From NCBI GenBank assembly GCA_009859145.1, contig VRVR01000002.1, positions 124,001-188,000 on the forward strand: 64,000 bases of DNA. The letters run 5' to 3'. The translations under genes and the position numbers were made by a program. Under the pieces are notes generated by a model. That model saw nothing but the letters and a program-made list of their open reading frames with translations. It searched no databases and had not been told where the DNA came from. Origin of the DNA: Andalucia godoyi. Taxonomy: Eukaryota; Discoba; Jakobea; Jakobida; Andaluciidae. Below, one piece after another: positions 30,694 through 41,060 of this stretch. Each line of letters starts with the position of its first letter. Position 1 is the stretch's first letter.

Positions 30694-31295
30694 TTTCCTC
30701 CCAGTATGAAACACTCTCCCCCCCAAAAAAAAACACTGAACACCCCTCTCTACCTCAACAGAAAAAGGACAAGAGAGTTGATGAACGAAATCAAGGCGCA
30801 CAACAATAACAAGACATACCCAAAAAAAACAACCTGAAAGAAAATATTAAAACTCCAAAGGCACAGCAAACAAAAGCAAAGGAACAGACATTGGGCGGGC
30901 CTGTAAAGGCACGAGATTTGCAAGGGAAAATGTGTGGTCTCAAGCCTCAATTTGGATTGGATTAGGCGGGAACCTTTTGGGGCGGGGCAAGTTCGTGTCT
31001 CCTGACTTGGAGTTCACTGTCTGCCAGACTTCACCACGCTTTTTTCCCTTCCTTTCTTTCCTCTTCTGCTGTCGAAAGAAATGCGTTGCGAATAGAGGAG
31101 TTACTTGTTGCACACACAACTCGTAGAGTACATGCGGGTAAGAATGTTTTGCTGTTAATCTTTGGCGTTGTTTGAATCTCATTTTTCTCTTGTGTTATAC
31201 ATTTTGCTTTTTTACTTTTATTTTTAATTTCAATTTTAATTTTTGTTTTTGTGTTGGTTTGTTTTTCATTTGCATAAAGCGCCGTATAGGAAAGA
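30694..31295. other. Divergent intergenic region
   Basis: An A/T-rich spacer between prefoldin 3 (minus) and the single-span protein gene (plus), with poly-A at 30724-30732 and a T-rich tract at about 31200-31270. No gene was supported. Confidence 0.5.
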
Positions 31296-32123
31296 ATGAC
31301 GAACCATCTTCCTCCTGGACATGCTGGTCCACCGGATGCCACAAGGAACGAGCCGCCTCCATCTGCTGCACACTCCGAGCACTCCGAGCACTCCGAGCAC
31401 ACGGCCTCTAGACCTTCCGCACGGCCATCTGCCGCCTCCGCAACAGCACCAAGCTCTGGGCATCAGGAGAGTCACCGGTTTGCCGAGTACTTTCGAGAAC
31501 TTTCGACGCGCTGGAAAAAGCATGCAGATGAACTGGTGGAACAGTCTGCAGCGACCCGTCGGTCGCTCAAGAAGCTTCGGCGGTCGGTGGTTGTTGCAAC
31601 TGTGATTCCTCTGGTGGGTGGCGTACTTGTGTATATGAACTGGCCGTATTTGCGACACCGGTTTGCGCTGGAAACGAGATCTATTACCCAGCAGACGATC
31701 CAGGATGAGGATGTGCAGGACAACTTGCGGCAGACTGTCATCAAGGTACTCAGAGACCCAAAGGTCAAGGAAGCTGCAGGAGAGCTGATGAAGGAAAAGG
31801 CACTCGTCATCATCAAAAGCAGCGATTTTCAAACCAAGTCGCAGGAAGTGCTCAAAAAGGTCGTCCTGCGAGTGCTCAATGATCCTGAAGTCCTCGGAAA
31901 AATCAGAGAACGGTCCGTCGATGCTGTGCAGTCTGTGGAGACAAAACGAGCAATTGAAAAGGTGTTGCTGGACCCGGATTTGCATGCGGACGCTGGGATC
32001 TTTTTGCAAAACACGCTCAAGAATGCAATTTGGAGACCTGCAGCAAAGAAGCAGACCGATGAAGCAGTACAAGTGTCCGTGGTGGGCGGCAACCCCTCTT
32101 CTTCAGTTCCAAACAACACCTGA
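31296..32123 (+). CDS. Unknown single-span protein with repeated L-x-DP units
   Basis: A 275-residue intronless protein that I do not recognise. The N-terminus (1-60) is Pro/Ser-rich and contains a triple SEH repeat from a 9-bp tandem duplication. A basic helix precedes one membrane segment (about residues 98-116, VVVATVIPLVGGVLVYMNW). The C-terminal half is predicted helical with three LRDP/LNDP/LLDP units at residues 152-155, 194-197 and 224-227, each followed by an amphipathic helix, suggesting internal duplication. The short single anchor near a basic flank would suit an organelle outer membrane or the ER, but there is no targeting motif that decides this. The ATG at 31296 is the first in frame. 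Confidence 0.65.
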   Translation: MTNHLPPGHAGPPDATRNEPPPSAAHSEHSEHSEHTASRPSARPSAASATAPSSGHQESHRFAEYFRELSTRWKKHADELVEQSAATRRSLKKLRRSVVVATVIPLVGGVLVYMNWPYLRHRFALETRSITQQTIQDEDVQDNLRQTVIKVLRDPKVKEAAGELMKEKALVIIKSSDFQTKSQEVLKKVVLRVLNDPEVLGKIRERSVDAVQSVETKRAIEKVLLDPDLHADAGIFLQNTLKNAIWRPAAKKQTDEAVQVSVVGGNPSSSVPNNT

Positions 32124-32322
32124 AGAATCCTGCACGAGATGGAGGTGAACGAGTGAAGAGGTGCGTTGTCATCAACCAACTGCAAACCATTTATTGCTAA
32201 TTTGTATTTAATTATTAAATAATAAAAATATAATATAAAAAAAAGAGGAAAAAGAGCTTTGCTTAAATGTAACACGTCCCTCCTCGAAGCCAACGTGAAA
32301 AGATTCTGAATATTCATCTTTC

Positions 32323-33282
32323 TCAAAGGGCGTCAGACTCGTAGTCATGCTCGTGTTGTTCACTGTGCAGCGTCCCGAACGAGATGGTCTGCTGGGCCAG
32401 CGACTTGTTAATGATGAAGATCATGGCCGCAGTCAACACGACCATCAGGGACATGACAGTGACAGCCAGCGCTGTGCAGTACCCGAACTGCCACATGCCA
32501 GCCATATCCAGATCGATTTGGAAGTAGAGGACGTTTCCAGAACCTGGGGGGATATCTGACGCAAACGACAGCACGTTGTCCATGTTTCCTGCAGGACATG
32601 CAAACCACAGCCAAATAAGATGAACCATGATGAGCAGGAGCATGATTCCAATCGGAACGAGCAGAAATGAGAAAATCTTAATCTTTGATGTCATGAGAAA
32701 CCTGCTAGCCTTGATCGACACAACGGCCGTCACAATCCACGCATACACCAACACAAACACATTCACCAAGTGTATTCCAAACCCGCCTCGAAGCCCCTGT
32801 CGCAACCGAACAAGTGAGCTGTGCAGTGCATCGAATCCGGGACCCTTCTTCCCACCCATCGCAATGAACTGATTCACCGACTCATCAAACGAATCGACAA
32901 TCTCATTCGTCGACTCCGTTTCATCACACCCATCGGTCGGAAACGGACACGAAACATTCATTGTCTCATCTTCATCCTGCGACACATATCGGCGGCCGTT
33001 CGAATTGCACGGATACTTGTCATACTTCCATGCTCCATAATACTGCCGGAACAAATCCGGTGAACCTTCACTGCACAGCTCCTTCGTTGCCTTGCCTATT
33101 TTGAGAGCATAGTGTGAACTATCTTGTGAGACCGTCGACTGAATTTCAGACGGTAGCGAATACACCCATCCAGGAGCAGCTGCACACACGAGCGAAAGCA
33201 CAATCGCACTCACCTGACACGCTACAACTCCAATCCACACTATTCGAACGACCGATCCACAACACCATCCGCACAGCGCCAT
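32323..33282 (-). CDS. Four-transmembrane (claudin/tetraspan-like) membrane protein
   Basis: A 319-residue protein with four hydrophobic helices: near residues 12-38 (VWIGVVACQVSAIVLSLV), LVNVFVLVYAWIVTAVVSI, FLLVPIGIMLLLIMVHLIW and ALAVTVMSLMVVLTAAMIF. The large first extracellular loop contains several Cys (ELCSEG, YPCNSNG, SCPFPTDGC) and an NVS glycosylation sequon. The tail is short, acidic and His-rich. The layout resembles claudin/PMP22-type tetraspans, but no W-GLW-C-C motif is seen, so the family is unassigned. The ATG at 33282 was chosen: upstream the frame stays open only because it crosses a CT repeat. Confidence 0.7.
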   Translation of the reverse strand: MALCGWCCGSVVRIVWIGVVACQVSAIVLSLVCAAAPGWVYSLPSEIQSTVSQDSSHYALKIGKATKELCSEGSPDLFRQYYGAWKYDKYPCNSNGRRYVSQDEDETMNVSCPFPTDGCDETESTNEIVDSFDESVNQFIAMGGKKGPGFDALHSSLVRLRQGLRGGFGIHLVNVFVLVYAWIVTAVVSIKASRFLMTSKIKIFSFLLVPIGIMLLLIMVHLIWLWFACPAGNMDNVLSFASDIPPGSGNVLYFQIDLDMAGMWQFGYCTALAVTVMSLMVVLTAAMIFIINKSLAQQTISFGTLHSEQHEHDYESDAL

Positions 33283-33290
33283 TTTGATCT

Positions 33291-33516
<226 letters not shown>

Positions 33517-33812
33517 TTTGTCTTTTCCCCAAGTCGTCCGATCCCAGTCCCCGTTAGTTTCGATGCAACTTTCCTTTTCTCTTCTTCTTGTTTCTGTTTT
33601 TGTTGATGCCTCTAGATTTCTGCTGATTAGCGCTGATACCTCTATTGCTATGTGTTGCAGATGCAATGCATATGATGACTTGTGCGGAATTTCCAATGCA
33701 AGACAACAACCAGCAAGAACTGCGCGAGTATTGATTGGAAAAGCAAAAAGGCCGCATGGAGCCAGCTTTCCTGCCGTAGTCACAGACGACGGTTAATTCA
33801 GATGGCACATAT

Positions 33813-33849
<37 letters not shown>

Positions 33850-34023
33850 TACACATACACATATATTTATTTATTGGTTTTGAACATCAAATTTCCCGTC
33901 CTTGTTTTTCCTTTTTGTATTGTTGGTTTTGTTTTGTTTTTGACCTGGAGAAGAGGACATACGGAAGCAGAAGAGCACGCGAAAGGAAAAGAGATCATTT
34001 TTACTTATTTAAGGTGTTTTAGA
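33517..34023. other. Divergent intergenic region with (CA)n
   Basis: The spacer between the tetraspan gene and ARL6. A CA array occupies 33815-33846, followed by CATACA/TATATTTATT. The open frame running through it into ARL6 is accidental upstream of 34024. Confidence 0.6.
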
Positions 34024-34542
34024 ATGGGCGCAAAGTTTTCGAAAAAGAAGGCGCAGATTGTGTTTTGCGGACTTGATAATTCGGGAAAGTCGACGATCAT
34101 CAATTATCTAAAGCCAAGAAAGACGCAGTCGTTGGATATTGTCCCAACAGTTGGCTTTTCCGTTGAGCAATTTACAAAGAACAATGTTTCGTTTACTGTA
34201 TTCGACATGAGTGGTCAAGGCCGATATCGCAATTTGTGGGAACACTATTTCAAGGATTCCAATGCAATCATCTTTGTGATTGACACAAGTGACAAGATTC
34301 GAATGGTGGTGGTCAAAGAAGAGCTGTCGATGGTACTTCAACACCCCGATACAAGAGGCCTTCCCATCTTGTTTTTTGCAAACAAGATGGATCTGCAAAC
34401 CGCGCTGTCGCCGATGGAGGTTGTCCAGCTGCTGGAACTCGATCGCATCACAGACAGAACTTGGCACATTGTTCCGTCCAATGCAGTCACTGGAGAGGGC
34501 GTCGAAGACGGAATGACATGGCTTACTGCAAAACTGAGCTGA
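34024..34542 (+). CDS. ARL6: ARL6 (BBS3) small GTPase
   Basis: A 172-residue intronless Arf-like GTPase. It contains [16 protein letters not shown] (P-loop), [12 protein letters not shown] (switch I Thr), [18 protein letters not shown] (G3 with the ARL6-specific [13 protein letters not shown] string), [13 protein letters not shown] and FFANKMDL (G4). These match human ARL6/BBS3 nearly residue for residue. GTP-bound ARL6 recruits the BBSome coat to ciliary membranes. Gly2 (MGAKFSKKK) with a following basic stretch could support myristoylation or membrane binding. The ATG at 34024 fits the family N-terminus. Confidence 0.95.
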   Translation: MGAKFSKKKAQIVFCGLDNSGKSTIINYLKPRKTQSLDIVPTVGFSVEQFTKNNVSFTVFDMSGQGRYRNLWEHYFKDSNAIIFVIDTSDKIRMVVVKEELSMVLQHPDTRGLPILFFANKMDLQTALSPMEVVQLLELDRITDRTWHIVPSNAVTGEGVEDGMTWLTAKLS

Positions 34543-34947
34543 GCAAGATAGACCGAACGACAGCACGACTTCCTCTTCCACTCCACTGAGATATTCCACC
34601 CTGCATTGTAAATATGTGACGTCATTCCTTCGGGATGTTCTTAGCTTCAGAGAGGATAAACTGAGATAATTTACGAGTCAATCTTCATCTTTTCCCCCCT
34701 CACACTTCTCATTCAGATATAGATATACAGGGCACGTCAATTTTCTACGGACACTCTTGATTAAAATTAAAATTGAAAAGAAAAGAAAAACACAAAAAGC
34801 CAAAAGCGGGGACCGAACCTGCCAGATGGCACTCATCGCAGAAAGACGACATGACAGTGAACCTTCCGGAAACAGTTCGTGGATGCGGAGGGTAGGAATG
34901 CTGGACCTGCTGTGCATCCACAGCTGTCTGTATACGGGAATGCAATA
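34543..34947. other. Convergent 3' flanks
   Basis: The spacer between ARL6 and the CTD phosphatase stop; A/T-rich around 34760-34800. No gene was supported. Confidence 0.5.
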
Positions 34948-36432
34948 CTACCCAAAGGATGCCTGTGATTCATAACCCGAACTTGACCGCGAGTCAAGAA
35001 CGGAATAGATGGTTGGGGCCACAGCCATCCGCTCAAGAATGGGAAGCATGTGCTGCAATTCCCTGTCATCGGGATCATCAAACCAAGAAAGAATCGGGAT
35101 GCCATTATTCGGCGTCAAACAGTAGGAGGCAGCAAAGTTGTCAATGATCACCGTGGAGTCCAGCGGTCGACCCATTTTGCTGACATCCTTGACATATCCT
35201 CCACGATAAAACACACACGCTTCTCGGAAAAGCCGCGCACGCACAACGCCGTACTTGTCCAGCAGATCCAACACGGGATTGGCGTACGACGAAAGCGATG
35301 CTGTAAAAACAATCACCTCGAAGAGTTCCCCGCAGCGCTTCAAAAAGGCATCGACCGCCGGTCGCTTCAGGACGTACGCCTGATGCACATGGGTGTCAAT
35401 CTTAACAGGAACGATGAAATCAGGATTTTGAACAGGCTTGAAGGACGAGTGCACAAGAGTCTCGTCGAGATCCAAAATGAGGGTCTTTCTGCCCTTTTCG
35501 GCCGGATGTTGTGTGGGAAGCAGCCCGCCTGGTGGGACAAGATAGTAGAACCCATCTTGGCCGTCTGAACAAAGCCGTGCTCCTTGTCCTTCAAATGGCG
35601 CAAGTTCGGTATCCGAGATTCCAGGAGTTGGCTCATCACGTTCTGTCGCTGATCCTGCATCTTGGTCGGCAAGCGAATTCGTATCATCGAACGACTCTTT
35701 TCTTCGCTTTCTGTCTTGCAACTTTGTCTTCTTCTTGGGGGCACAACCGAAGCACGAAATAAGCTTCTCGAGCATCTTCATTGGTCCGCTCTTCTTGGAA
35801 TCTGCACCTTTTTGACTCGATGGCGACGACGAGTATCCCGCAGAATCCGCCGACGACGACGATGATGACGACGACGAGGACGTGTGGGAAGCATCATGCA
35901 AATCCGAGTCTGTGTCGGAATACTGAAGTTCCACGTCGTCAGCGTCTGAAGAATCCTCCAGCTTCCGAGAACTTCTTCTGTTCTGCAGCGTACCCGCGGA
36001 GTTTGCACCAGCTGTCGTCCCGATCCCGGGATTACCATTACTGGCATTTGCATGTTGTCCATTTGCAACCCCAGCCGACCCATTCAGCGCCGCATTCTGG
36101 CTATTCCCGTTTGCCGTAATTGAGGCTGTCGGAGTTCCAGGTTTTTGAACTTGATAAATCACAGCATTCGCATCTGGCTGCCCTCCAACAGCCTGTGCAT
36201 TGCTGCTACTGCTGTTGCCGCTATTAGTCGATCCATTTGGACCCGCAAGTCGTTTCCGCGAATCCGAGTGGTTCAATCTCGCTTTCGGAGCGATGTAGGA
36301 AGACGGAGAATCCATCATGGAAGTTGGCCGCCGGACATAGATCGGAATCCAGCCTCGAACGTCATCGCGAACACACCCAACTTGAGGACCTCGGGGATCC
36401 CGGGGGTTCACAACATGTGTTCGAAGCATCAT
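34948..36432 (-). CDS. CTDSP1: SCP-type CTD small phosphatase (FCP1-like HAD phosphatase)
   Basis: A 494-residue intronless protein. The C-terminal ~180 residues form the NIF/SCP catalytic domain: LILDLDETLVHSS (about residue 320; nucleophile and acid Asp of DxDxT/V), VLKRPAVDAFLKRCGELFEV, FTASLSSYANPVLDLLDKY, FREACVFYRGGYVKDVSKMG and VIIDNFAASYCLTPNNGIPI. SCPs dephosphorylate Ser5 of the RNA polymerase II CTD and other targets. The N-terminal ~300 residues are low-complexity (Asn/Gly/Ser, a long Ser run, Asp-rich), with a short ISCFGCAPKKK segment resembling the Cys pair before the SCP domain. Two ATGs in tandem occur at the start; the outer one is given. Confidence 0.88.
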   Translation of the reverse strand: MMLRTHVVNPRDPRGPQVGCVRDDVRGWIPIYVRRPTSMMDSPSSYIAPKARLNHSDSRKRLAGPNGSTNSGNSSSSNAQAVGGQPDANAVIYQVQKPGTPTASITANGNSQNAALNGSAGVANGQHANASNGNPGIGTTAGANSAGTLQNRRSSRKLEDSSDADDVELQYSDTDSDLHDASHTSSSSSSSSSSADSAGYSSSPSSQKGADSKKSGPMKMLEKLISCFGCAPKKKTKLQDRKRRKESFDDTNSLADQDAGSATERDEPTPGISDTELAPFEGQGARLCSDGQDGFYYLVPPGGLLPTQHPAEKGRKTLILDLDETLVHSSFKPVQNPDFIVPVKIDTHVHQAYVLKRPAVDAFLKRCGELFEVIVFTASLSSYANPVLDLLDKYGVVRARLFREACVFYRGGYVKDVSKMGRPLDSTVIIDNFAASYCLTPNNGIPILSWFDDPDDRELQHMLPILERMAVAPTIYSVLDSRSSSGYESQASFG

Positions 36433-36587
36433 GGAATTCGAAAATCTGTAATATCACTGGAGCGAGCAACGGAAAGATAGAAAAAACAAGCAAGCAACGA
36501 AGCACCTTCGGGAAGCTTAGAAAATGTGAAACAATGTAAACTTAAAAATAATGGTCGAGAAATGGTATTCCAAGCAAGAGTGCGAAT

Positions 36588-36589
<2 letters not shown>

Positions 36590-36630
<41 letters not shown>
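36590..36630. repeat. (CA)n microsatellite at gap edge
   Basis: A pure CA run ends four bases before the run of undetermined bases. Confidence 0.95.
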
Positions 36631-36632
<2 letters not shown>

Positions 36633-36634
36633 AA

Positions 36635-37273
36635 NNNNNNNNNNNNNNNNNNNNNNNNNNNNNNNNNNNNNNNNNNNNNNNNNNNNNNNNNNNNNNNNNN
36701 NNNNNNNNNNNNNNNNNNNNNNNNNNNNNNNNNNNNNNNNNNNNNNNNNNNNNNNNNNNNNNNNNNNNNNNNNNNNNNNNNNNNNNNNNNNNNNNNNNNN
36801 NNNNNNNNNNNNNNNNNNNNNNNNNNNNNNNNNNNNNNNNNNNNNNNNNNNNNNNNNNNNNNNNNNNNNNNNNNNNNNNNNNNNNNNNNNNNNNNNNNNN
36901 NNNNNNNNNNNNNNNNNNNNNNNNNNNNNNNNNNNNNNNNNNNNNNNNNNNNNNNNNNNNNNNNNNNNNNNNNNNNNNNNNNNNNNNNNNNNNNNNNNNN
37001 NNNNNNNNNNNNNNNNNNNNNNNNNNNNNNNNNNNNNNNNNNNNNNNNNNNNNNNNNNNNNNNNNNNNNNNNNNNNNNNNNNNNNNNNNNNNNNNNNNNN
37101 NNNNNNNNNNNNNNNNNNNNNNNNNNNNNNNNNNNNNNNNNNNNNNNNNNNNNNNNNNNNNNNNNNNNNNNNNNNNNNNNNNNNNNNNNNNNNNNNNNNN
37201 NNNNNNNNNNNNNNNNNNNNNNNNNNNNNNNNNNNNNNNNNNNNNNNNNNNNNNNNNNNNNNNNNNNNNNNNN
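36635..37273. other. Assembly gap (639 N)
   Basis: Undetermined bases. Any reading frame spanning this interval is meaningless. Microsatellites on both sides suggest that assembly failed in simple-sequence DNA. Confidence 0.99.

Positions 37274-37340
<67 letters not shown>
37274..37340. repeat. (GTA)n then (GA)n microsatellites
   Basis: Eleven GTA units (37274-37306) pass directly into a GA array ending at about 37340, at the right edge of the gap. Confidence 0.95.
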
Positions 37341-37343
<3 letters not shown>

Positions 37344-37984
37344 ATGGAAAACGGAATCCAGTTTGTCTGCGGATGATGATCATCGTTGTCGCCGGCGTTG
37401 CAGTCGATTATCCGATTTTTTTGAGTCCCTTTCCTCTACTCTATATTAATTATTTTTTTTGACCTCGCTCATGAAATCGGGAGGGGAGAATATCGGTTCT
37501 GTTTTGGTTTTTACGACCGATCAGTCTTTTTTTTTTTACGGTACATATTTTTTTTTAAAGTCTGCTTGGACCGGAGTTGTGATTCGCTCTTTTGCGCTGC
37601 TCCGACGATCTATCTCGCGGAAACGGCGCATGCTTTTGTGCATCAACGCCTACATTATACACTGAACATGCATATCCACGAATAGACATGCATATTCAAT
37701 CTTGCATCCCGTTGCCGGGAAGGGGATAGGCCCCAACACGCCTCACGTTGTTCCTGAGAACGGTGCATTTTGATTCTGACGGCCCTAGCAGCAGGCGTAG
37801 TGACACGTGGTCTCTTAGGAGGTCTGCGGGACCTAGGAGGCCCTGTATCGAGCGGCGTAGGCGTAGGCATAGGCGAATGCGTCATCCCAGCGCACTCACA
37901 CCCATGTTTGAATTAAAAACGTGAAACCAAAAAACGACCGTGTCTGTTTATGGATACTTCCGTATGCATGACAATGTCGTGTCA
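37341..37984. other. Intergenic, nothing recognised
   Basis: No coding region or RNA gene was supported between the gap-edge repeats and repeat copy C. A stretch at 37850-37876 has imperfect TAGGCG units. A short TTTTGTGCATCAACG at about 37634 weakly resembles the left box of the dispersed repeat. Confidence 0.45.
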
Positions 37985-38472
37985 TTATTCAACGGTGAAC
38001 ACCAAGCAATACGGTTCACTTTTTTTTCTTTCTATTATTTTCTTTCTGCTTGTTTGTTATAATTGGTCCCTCAAACAACACCTTTCATCAGAGGCAAAGA
38101 CAAAACACGTCTGATGGCTCCAAAGAGGGATCTTCCCGCCAAACTCAAACCGGTCATGCCCAAAGACGCTGAGAACCAAGAAACCATTGATCCCCTGTCG
38201 GTGGAGGCGGAGAGCAAGAAGAAGCGATGACCCTTTTTTGATGCAGAGCAATCTGCATTAGGGAGTTGGTGCTCGCCGCAATTGAAAACACGGGGCTTGA
38301 GATCCTGTCTTCGGGGACAGCTTAGCCCGATGATCGATAATGATTCATGCTCTGGCGAGCAACAAGCCGTTGGCGACTGTTGAACTGTTTCTTAACGTGT
38401 TTTATTTCGTTTTCACCGTCTTTGACAAGATGCTTGAAACCCAAACGTAGGATCCGATTAGAACTAAATAAC
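37985..38472 (+). repeat. Dispersed repeat family, copy C
   Basis: It aligns with copy A from TCAACGGTGAACACC through the ATGGCTCCAAAGAGG box to the tail ending GAACTAAATA. It lacks the ~170-base central segment of copy A. A one-base difference after ..GAAACC lets the short frame read on to 38230, giving 38 residues ending in KKKR, whereas copies A and B stop at TGA after 25 residues. On the minus strand the tail also stays open with similarity to copy A (LVKDGENEIKHVKKQF). Confidence 0.75.
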
Positions 38473-38713
38473 AGTGCTGGGGCCTGTCCCTTAGATGATT
38501 GATCCGAAGGATCGATTGTCAGACAACAACATTGCAATTTGTACCCGTATTAGAGCCAATCCGTTCATTGATGCAGTCTATCGCTGGCATCGAAAATGAA
38601 AAACAGTAATAAAAAGAGTACTGGTCAGTAGAGTAGATTGGGAACCAAAAAAAAATAAAAAATGCAAGAGAGGCACTTGATTTCAAAGGCATTTACAAAA
38701 CAAAAGAGGTACT

Positions 38714-40399
38714 CTAAACGGTTTCAGGAGCAGGGACAAGGGCCATTCGGCTCAGAATGCCTGCTCGCAATTGTTCGCCACGGCTATTTAATTGGTCAGG
38801 ATCAATGTCGTAGTATCCATCGTCATCCTCGTCATCTTCGTCATCATCGTCCTCCTCGTCCTCCTCGTCCTCCTCGTCATCCTCAACTCCGTCGTCATCA
38901 TCGTCGTCGTCGTCGTCGTCGTCATCCTCTTCATCGTCGTCGGCATCATCCTGAAGATCTGCAAAATCCGACTTTCCATCGGAAGGATACAGTCCCGACG
39001 CCGGCCCGGGAACCCCCGAGACGATGATATCAACAGTCGCTAATCCACCTTCGTCATCGACATCGTCGACATTGACTGGTGTTCTGCGAGGCAAGGACTG
39101 TGGATGGAACGACGTGGCAAAGACGTTTGAAGAAGGGGATAGGAAACCTGATGGCGATTCGGATTGGCCCGAAACAAGGGCAACATGTAGATCATTCTGC
39201 CATCGAATGACATCGACAAGCTGGTCTTCCAAATCCTGGCGATTGATCCAAAACGCGACATCGGAAAACAGCGCAAGAAGAGGCCGCAGGTCTTGCATCC
39301 ACGCAGAAAACATGAATCCTGCCTCCGGCTCGACAAGAAACATGAGACTTGTTACATTATCAATAAGCAGCTCGCCACGTCGAATGAGCTGAGACTGCGA
39401 TTCCGTCGGAACCGGAGCATCCACGGCATCTGGATCGGTCCACGTGATTTCTTCGAGCTGAGAGAACTCGCCAATCTGGGCCTTGTTTGGCTTCAGCGAT
39501 CGCACGGCTCGCATGACAACGCTTCGTGGAAGAAGGATTCGTCGCGAAACCAGATCTTGCAGAAAAATGTGCAGCTGATCCGCCATCTTGTTCTTTGCGA
39601 AAAACACGACAAACGGCACGCACAGTTCGCGTGTTATGGAGACGCCACTGGCCTTGGCTGCATCCAACACATCCATGGCCGTCTGCACCGAGTCTTTCAC
39701 CAAAAATGCCGAGATTAGTTCAGAGTACAAGTAAATGTCAAAAGGAATGTGCCGTTTCTGCGCAATGCGAAAAATCATCTTGGAAGATTCAACGTACGAT
39801 CGGTCAAGCGCAAACGACAGCAACGCAAGCACAGATCCATAGCTGATATGGCGCCCTGCCGCATCCAAATCTCTTAGAACGCGAAACGCCTCATCAAACC
39901 TTTTCTCATCTCGCACGAGCGAAGCAACCAGCTTGTTCGCTTGTTGATCATCAAGTCCGTCAATCAACGCCCACGATGAAAGCGGGCTCGAGGAGGAATC
40001 TCCAAAACTGCGAATGCTGCAATCCACACCATCAACACCATCCACAGATCTCGCAATCATGACACTACCGCCACTTCCATTGTGATTGCTGTCAGAAACG
40101 GTCGCGCTTTTCTGATCAGCATTCGCAGCACCGCGTTCGATGGGGACTGAGGTGCCTGCGCCCCCTTTTGCGTCCGTTGTTGCGTAGAATCTACAGTTCA
40201 TGGTCCGGGGCAAGACAAGAGACGGCGCTGGGGACCAACTGTGGAGTGACAAGGAGGAATGCGTTGTGGAAAACAGGCGAGACGCAAAACCCCCTCTCTT
40301 GCTGCTGCTCCCTTGGACCGCCAAACCAGTGTGTGAGACCCACGACTTGGAAGCCTTTGAGAGTCGGCCAACCTCCCGGATCCATGATGCACGTAACAT
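38714..40399 (-). CDS. PPR-like mitochondrial protein with Asp-rich tract
   Basis: A 561-residue intronless protein. The N-terminus is rich in Arg/Ser/Ala without acidic residues (MLRASWIREVGRLSKASKSW), as expected for a mitochondrial presequence. Residues ~180-330 contain helical-pair repeats of pentatricopeptide type (RFDEAFRVLRDLDAAGRHIS, SKMIFRIAQKRHIPFDIYLY, AMDVLDAAKASGVSITREL), suggesting organellar RNA binding. The C-terminal region has a long Asp/Glu run (about residues 490-530) encoded by GAT/GAC repeats. Which RNA it acts on cannot be inferred. The PPR assignment rests on repeat periodicity, not on an unambiguous match. Confidence 0.65.
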   Translation of the reverse strand: MLRASWIREVGRLSKASKSWVSHTGLAVQGSSSKRGGFASRLFSTTHSSLSLHSWSPAPSLVLPRTMNCRFYATTDAKGGAGTSVPIERGAANADQKSATVSDSNHNGSGGSVMIARSVDGVDGVDCSIRSFGDSSSSPLSSWALIDGLDDQQANKLVASLVRDEKRFDEAFRVLRDLDAAGRHISYGSVLALLSFALDRSYVESSKMIFRIAQKRHIPFDIYLYSELISAFLVKDSVQTAMDVLDAAKASGVSITRELCVPFVVFFAKNKMADQLHIFLQDLVSRRILLPRSVVMRAVRSLKPNKAQIGEFSQLEEITWTDPDAVDAPVPTESQSQLIRRGELLIDNVTSLMFLVEPEAGFMFSAWMQDLRPLLALFSDVAFWINRQDLEDQLVDVIRWQNDLHVALVSGQSESPSGFLSPSSNVFATSFHPQSLPRRTPVNVDDVDDEGGLATVDIIVSGVPGPASGLYPSDGKSDFADLQDDADDDEEDDDDDDDDDDDDGVEDDEEDEEDEEDDDDEDDEDDDGYYDIDPDQLNSRGEQLRAGILSRMALVPAPETV

Positions 40400-41022
40400 T
40401 CTCTATTCTTCTTTATCTATTCCCGTCCGTCTTTGTCCTTTTGCCGTTTCTGCTGAATTGAACATTTCCACGGCTTTTTCCTGAACGCTTTGTTGCACAG
40501 CGCCTATTTTATGATGGCAAAACATACAGCAGACAGCGAGTAGACACTGATCGACAATCGACATCCATTAATAACTACCACAGAGAAGAAAAGAGAAGGG
40601 ACTTTTCAAATGAGCGCCCCCAAAGGAGGTTCCAGTAAAAACTTAATAAATAAATCAAAAAAAACAAAACAAGTGAAGCTCTGTTGTTAACGGACGTTCC
40701 TGGTTTTCTGATTGGGCAGTGTTGATAGTTGTGCATTTCAAAGGTGCGGAAAATCCACAGGCCGATTCGGGTGTTTGAGAGCGTTCGGTCAAGTGCATGA
40801 TTGTATGGTTTCCCTCTCTCGTTGTCTTTTCAGTGTTGGGTGCGTGAATGAAACACACTGTACATATATATATATATATATATACTAAATGAGAGAAATG
40901 GGAAACATAACACGTGATCGCTTTGAGGAAAAATCAATGCTGGTTTAGGGAGCATTGCCTTCGATTTTCACAGGAGTGACACTGGCCTCCGATGCAATAA
41001 GTATGAAACAGAAAAGGAACCT

Positions 41023-41057
<35 letters not shown>

Positions 41058-41060
41058 GAT
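40400..41060. other. Divergent intergenic region with (TA)n and (GTT)n
   Basis: A TA run occupies 40865-40884, and a (GTT)n array at 41023-41058 abuts the next open frame. No gene was supported. Confidence 0.6.

Noticed and set aside
36517-37449. Open frames spanning the undetermined bases
   Set aside because: They consist of unknown residues plus translated microsatellites.
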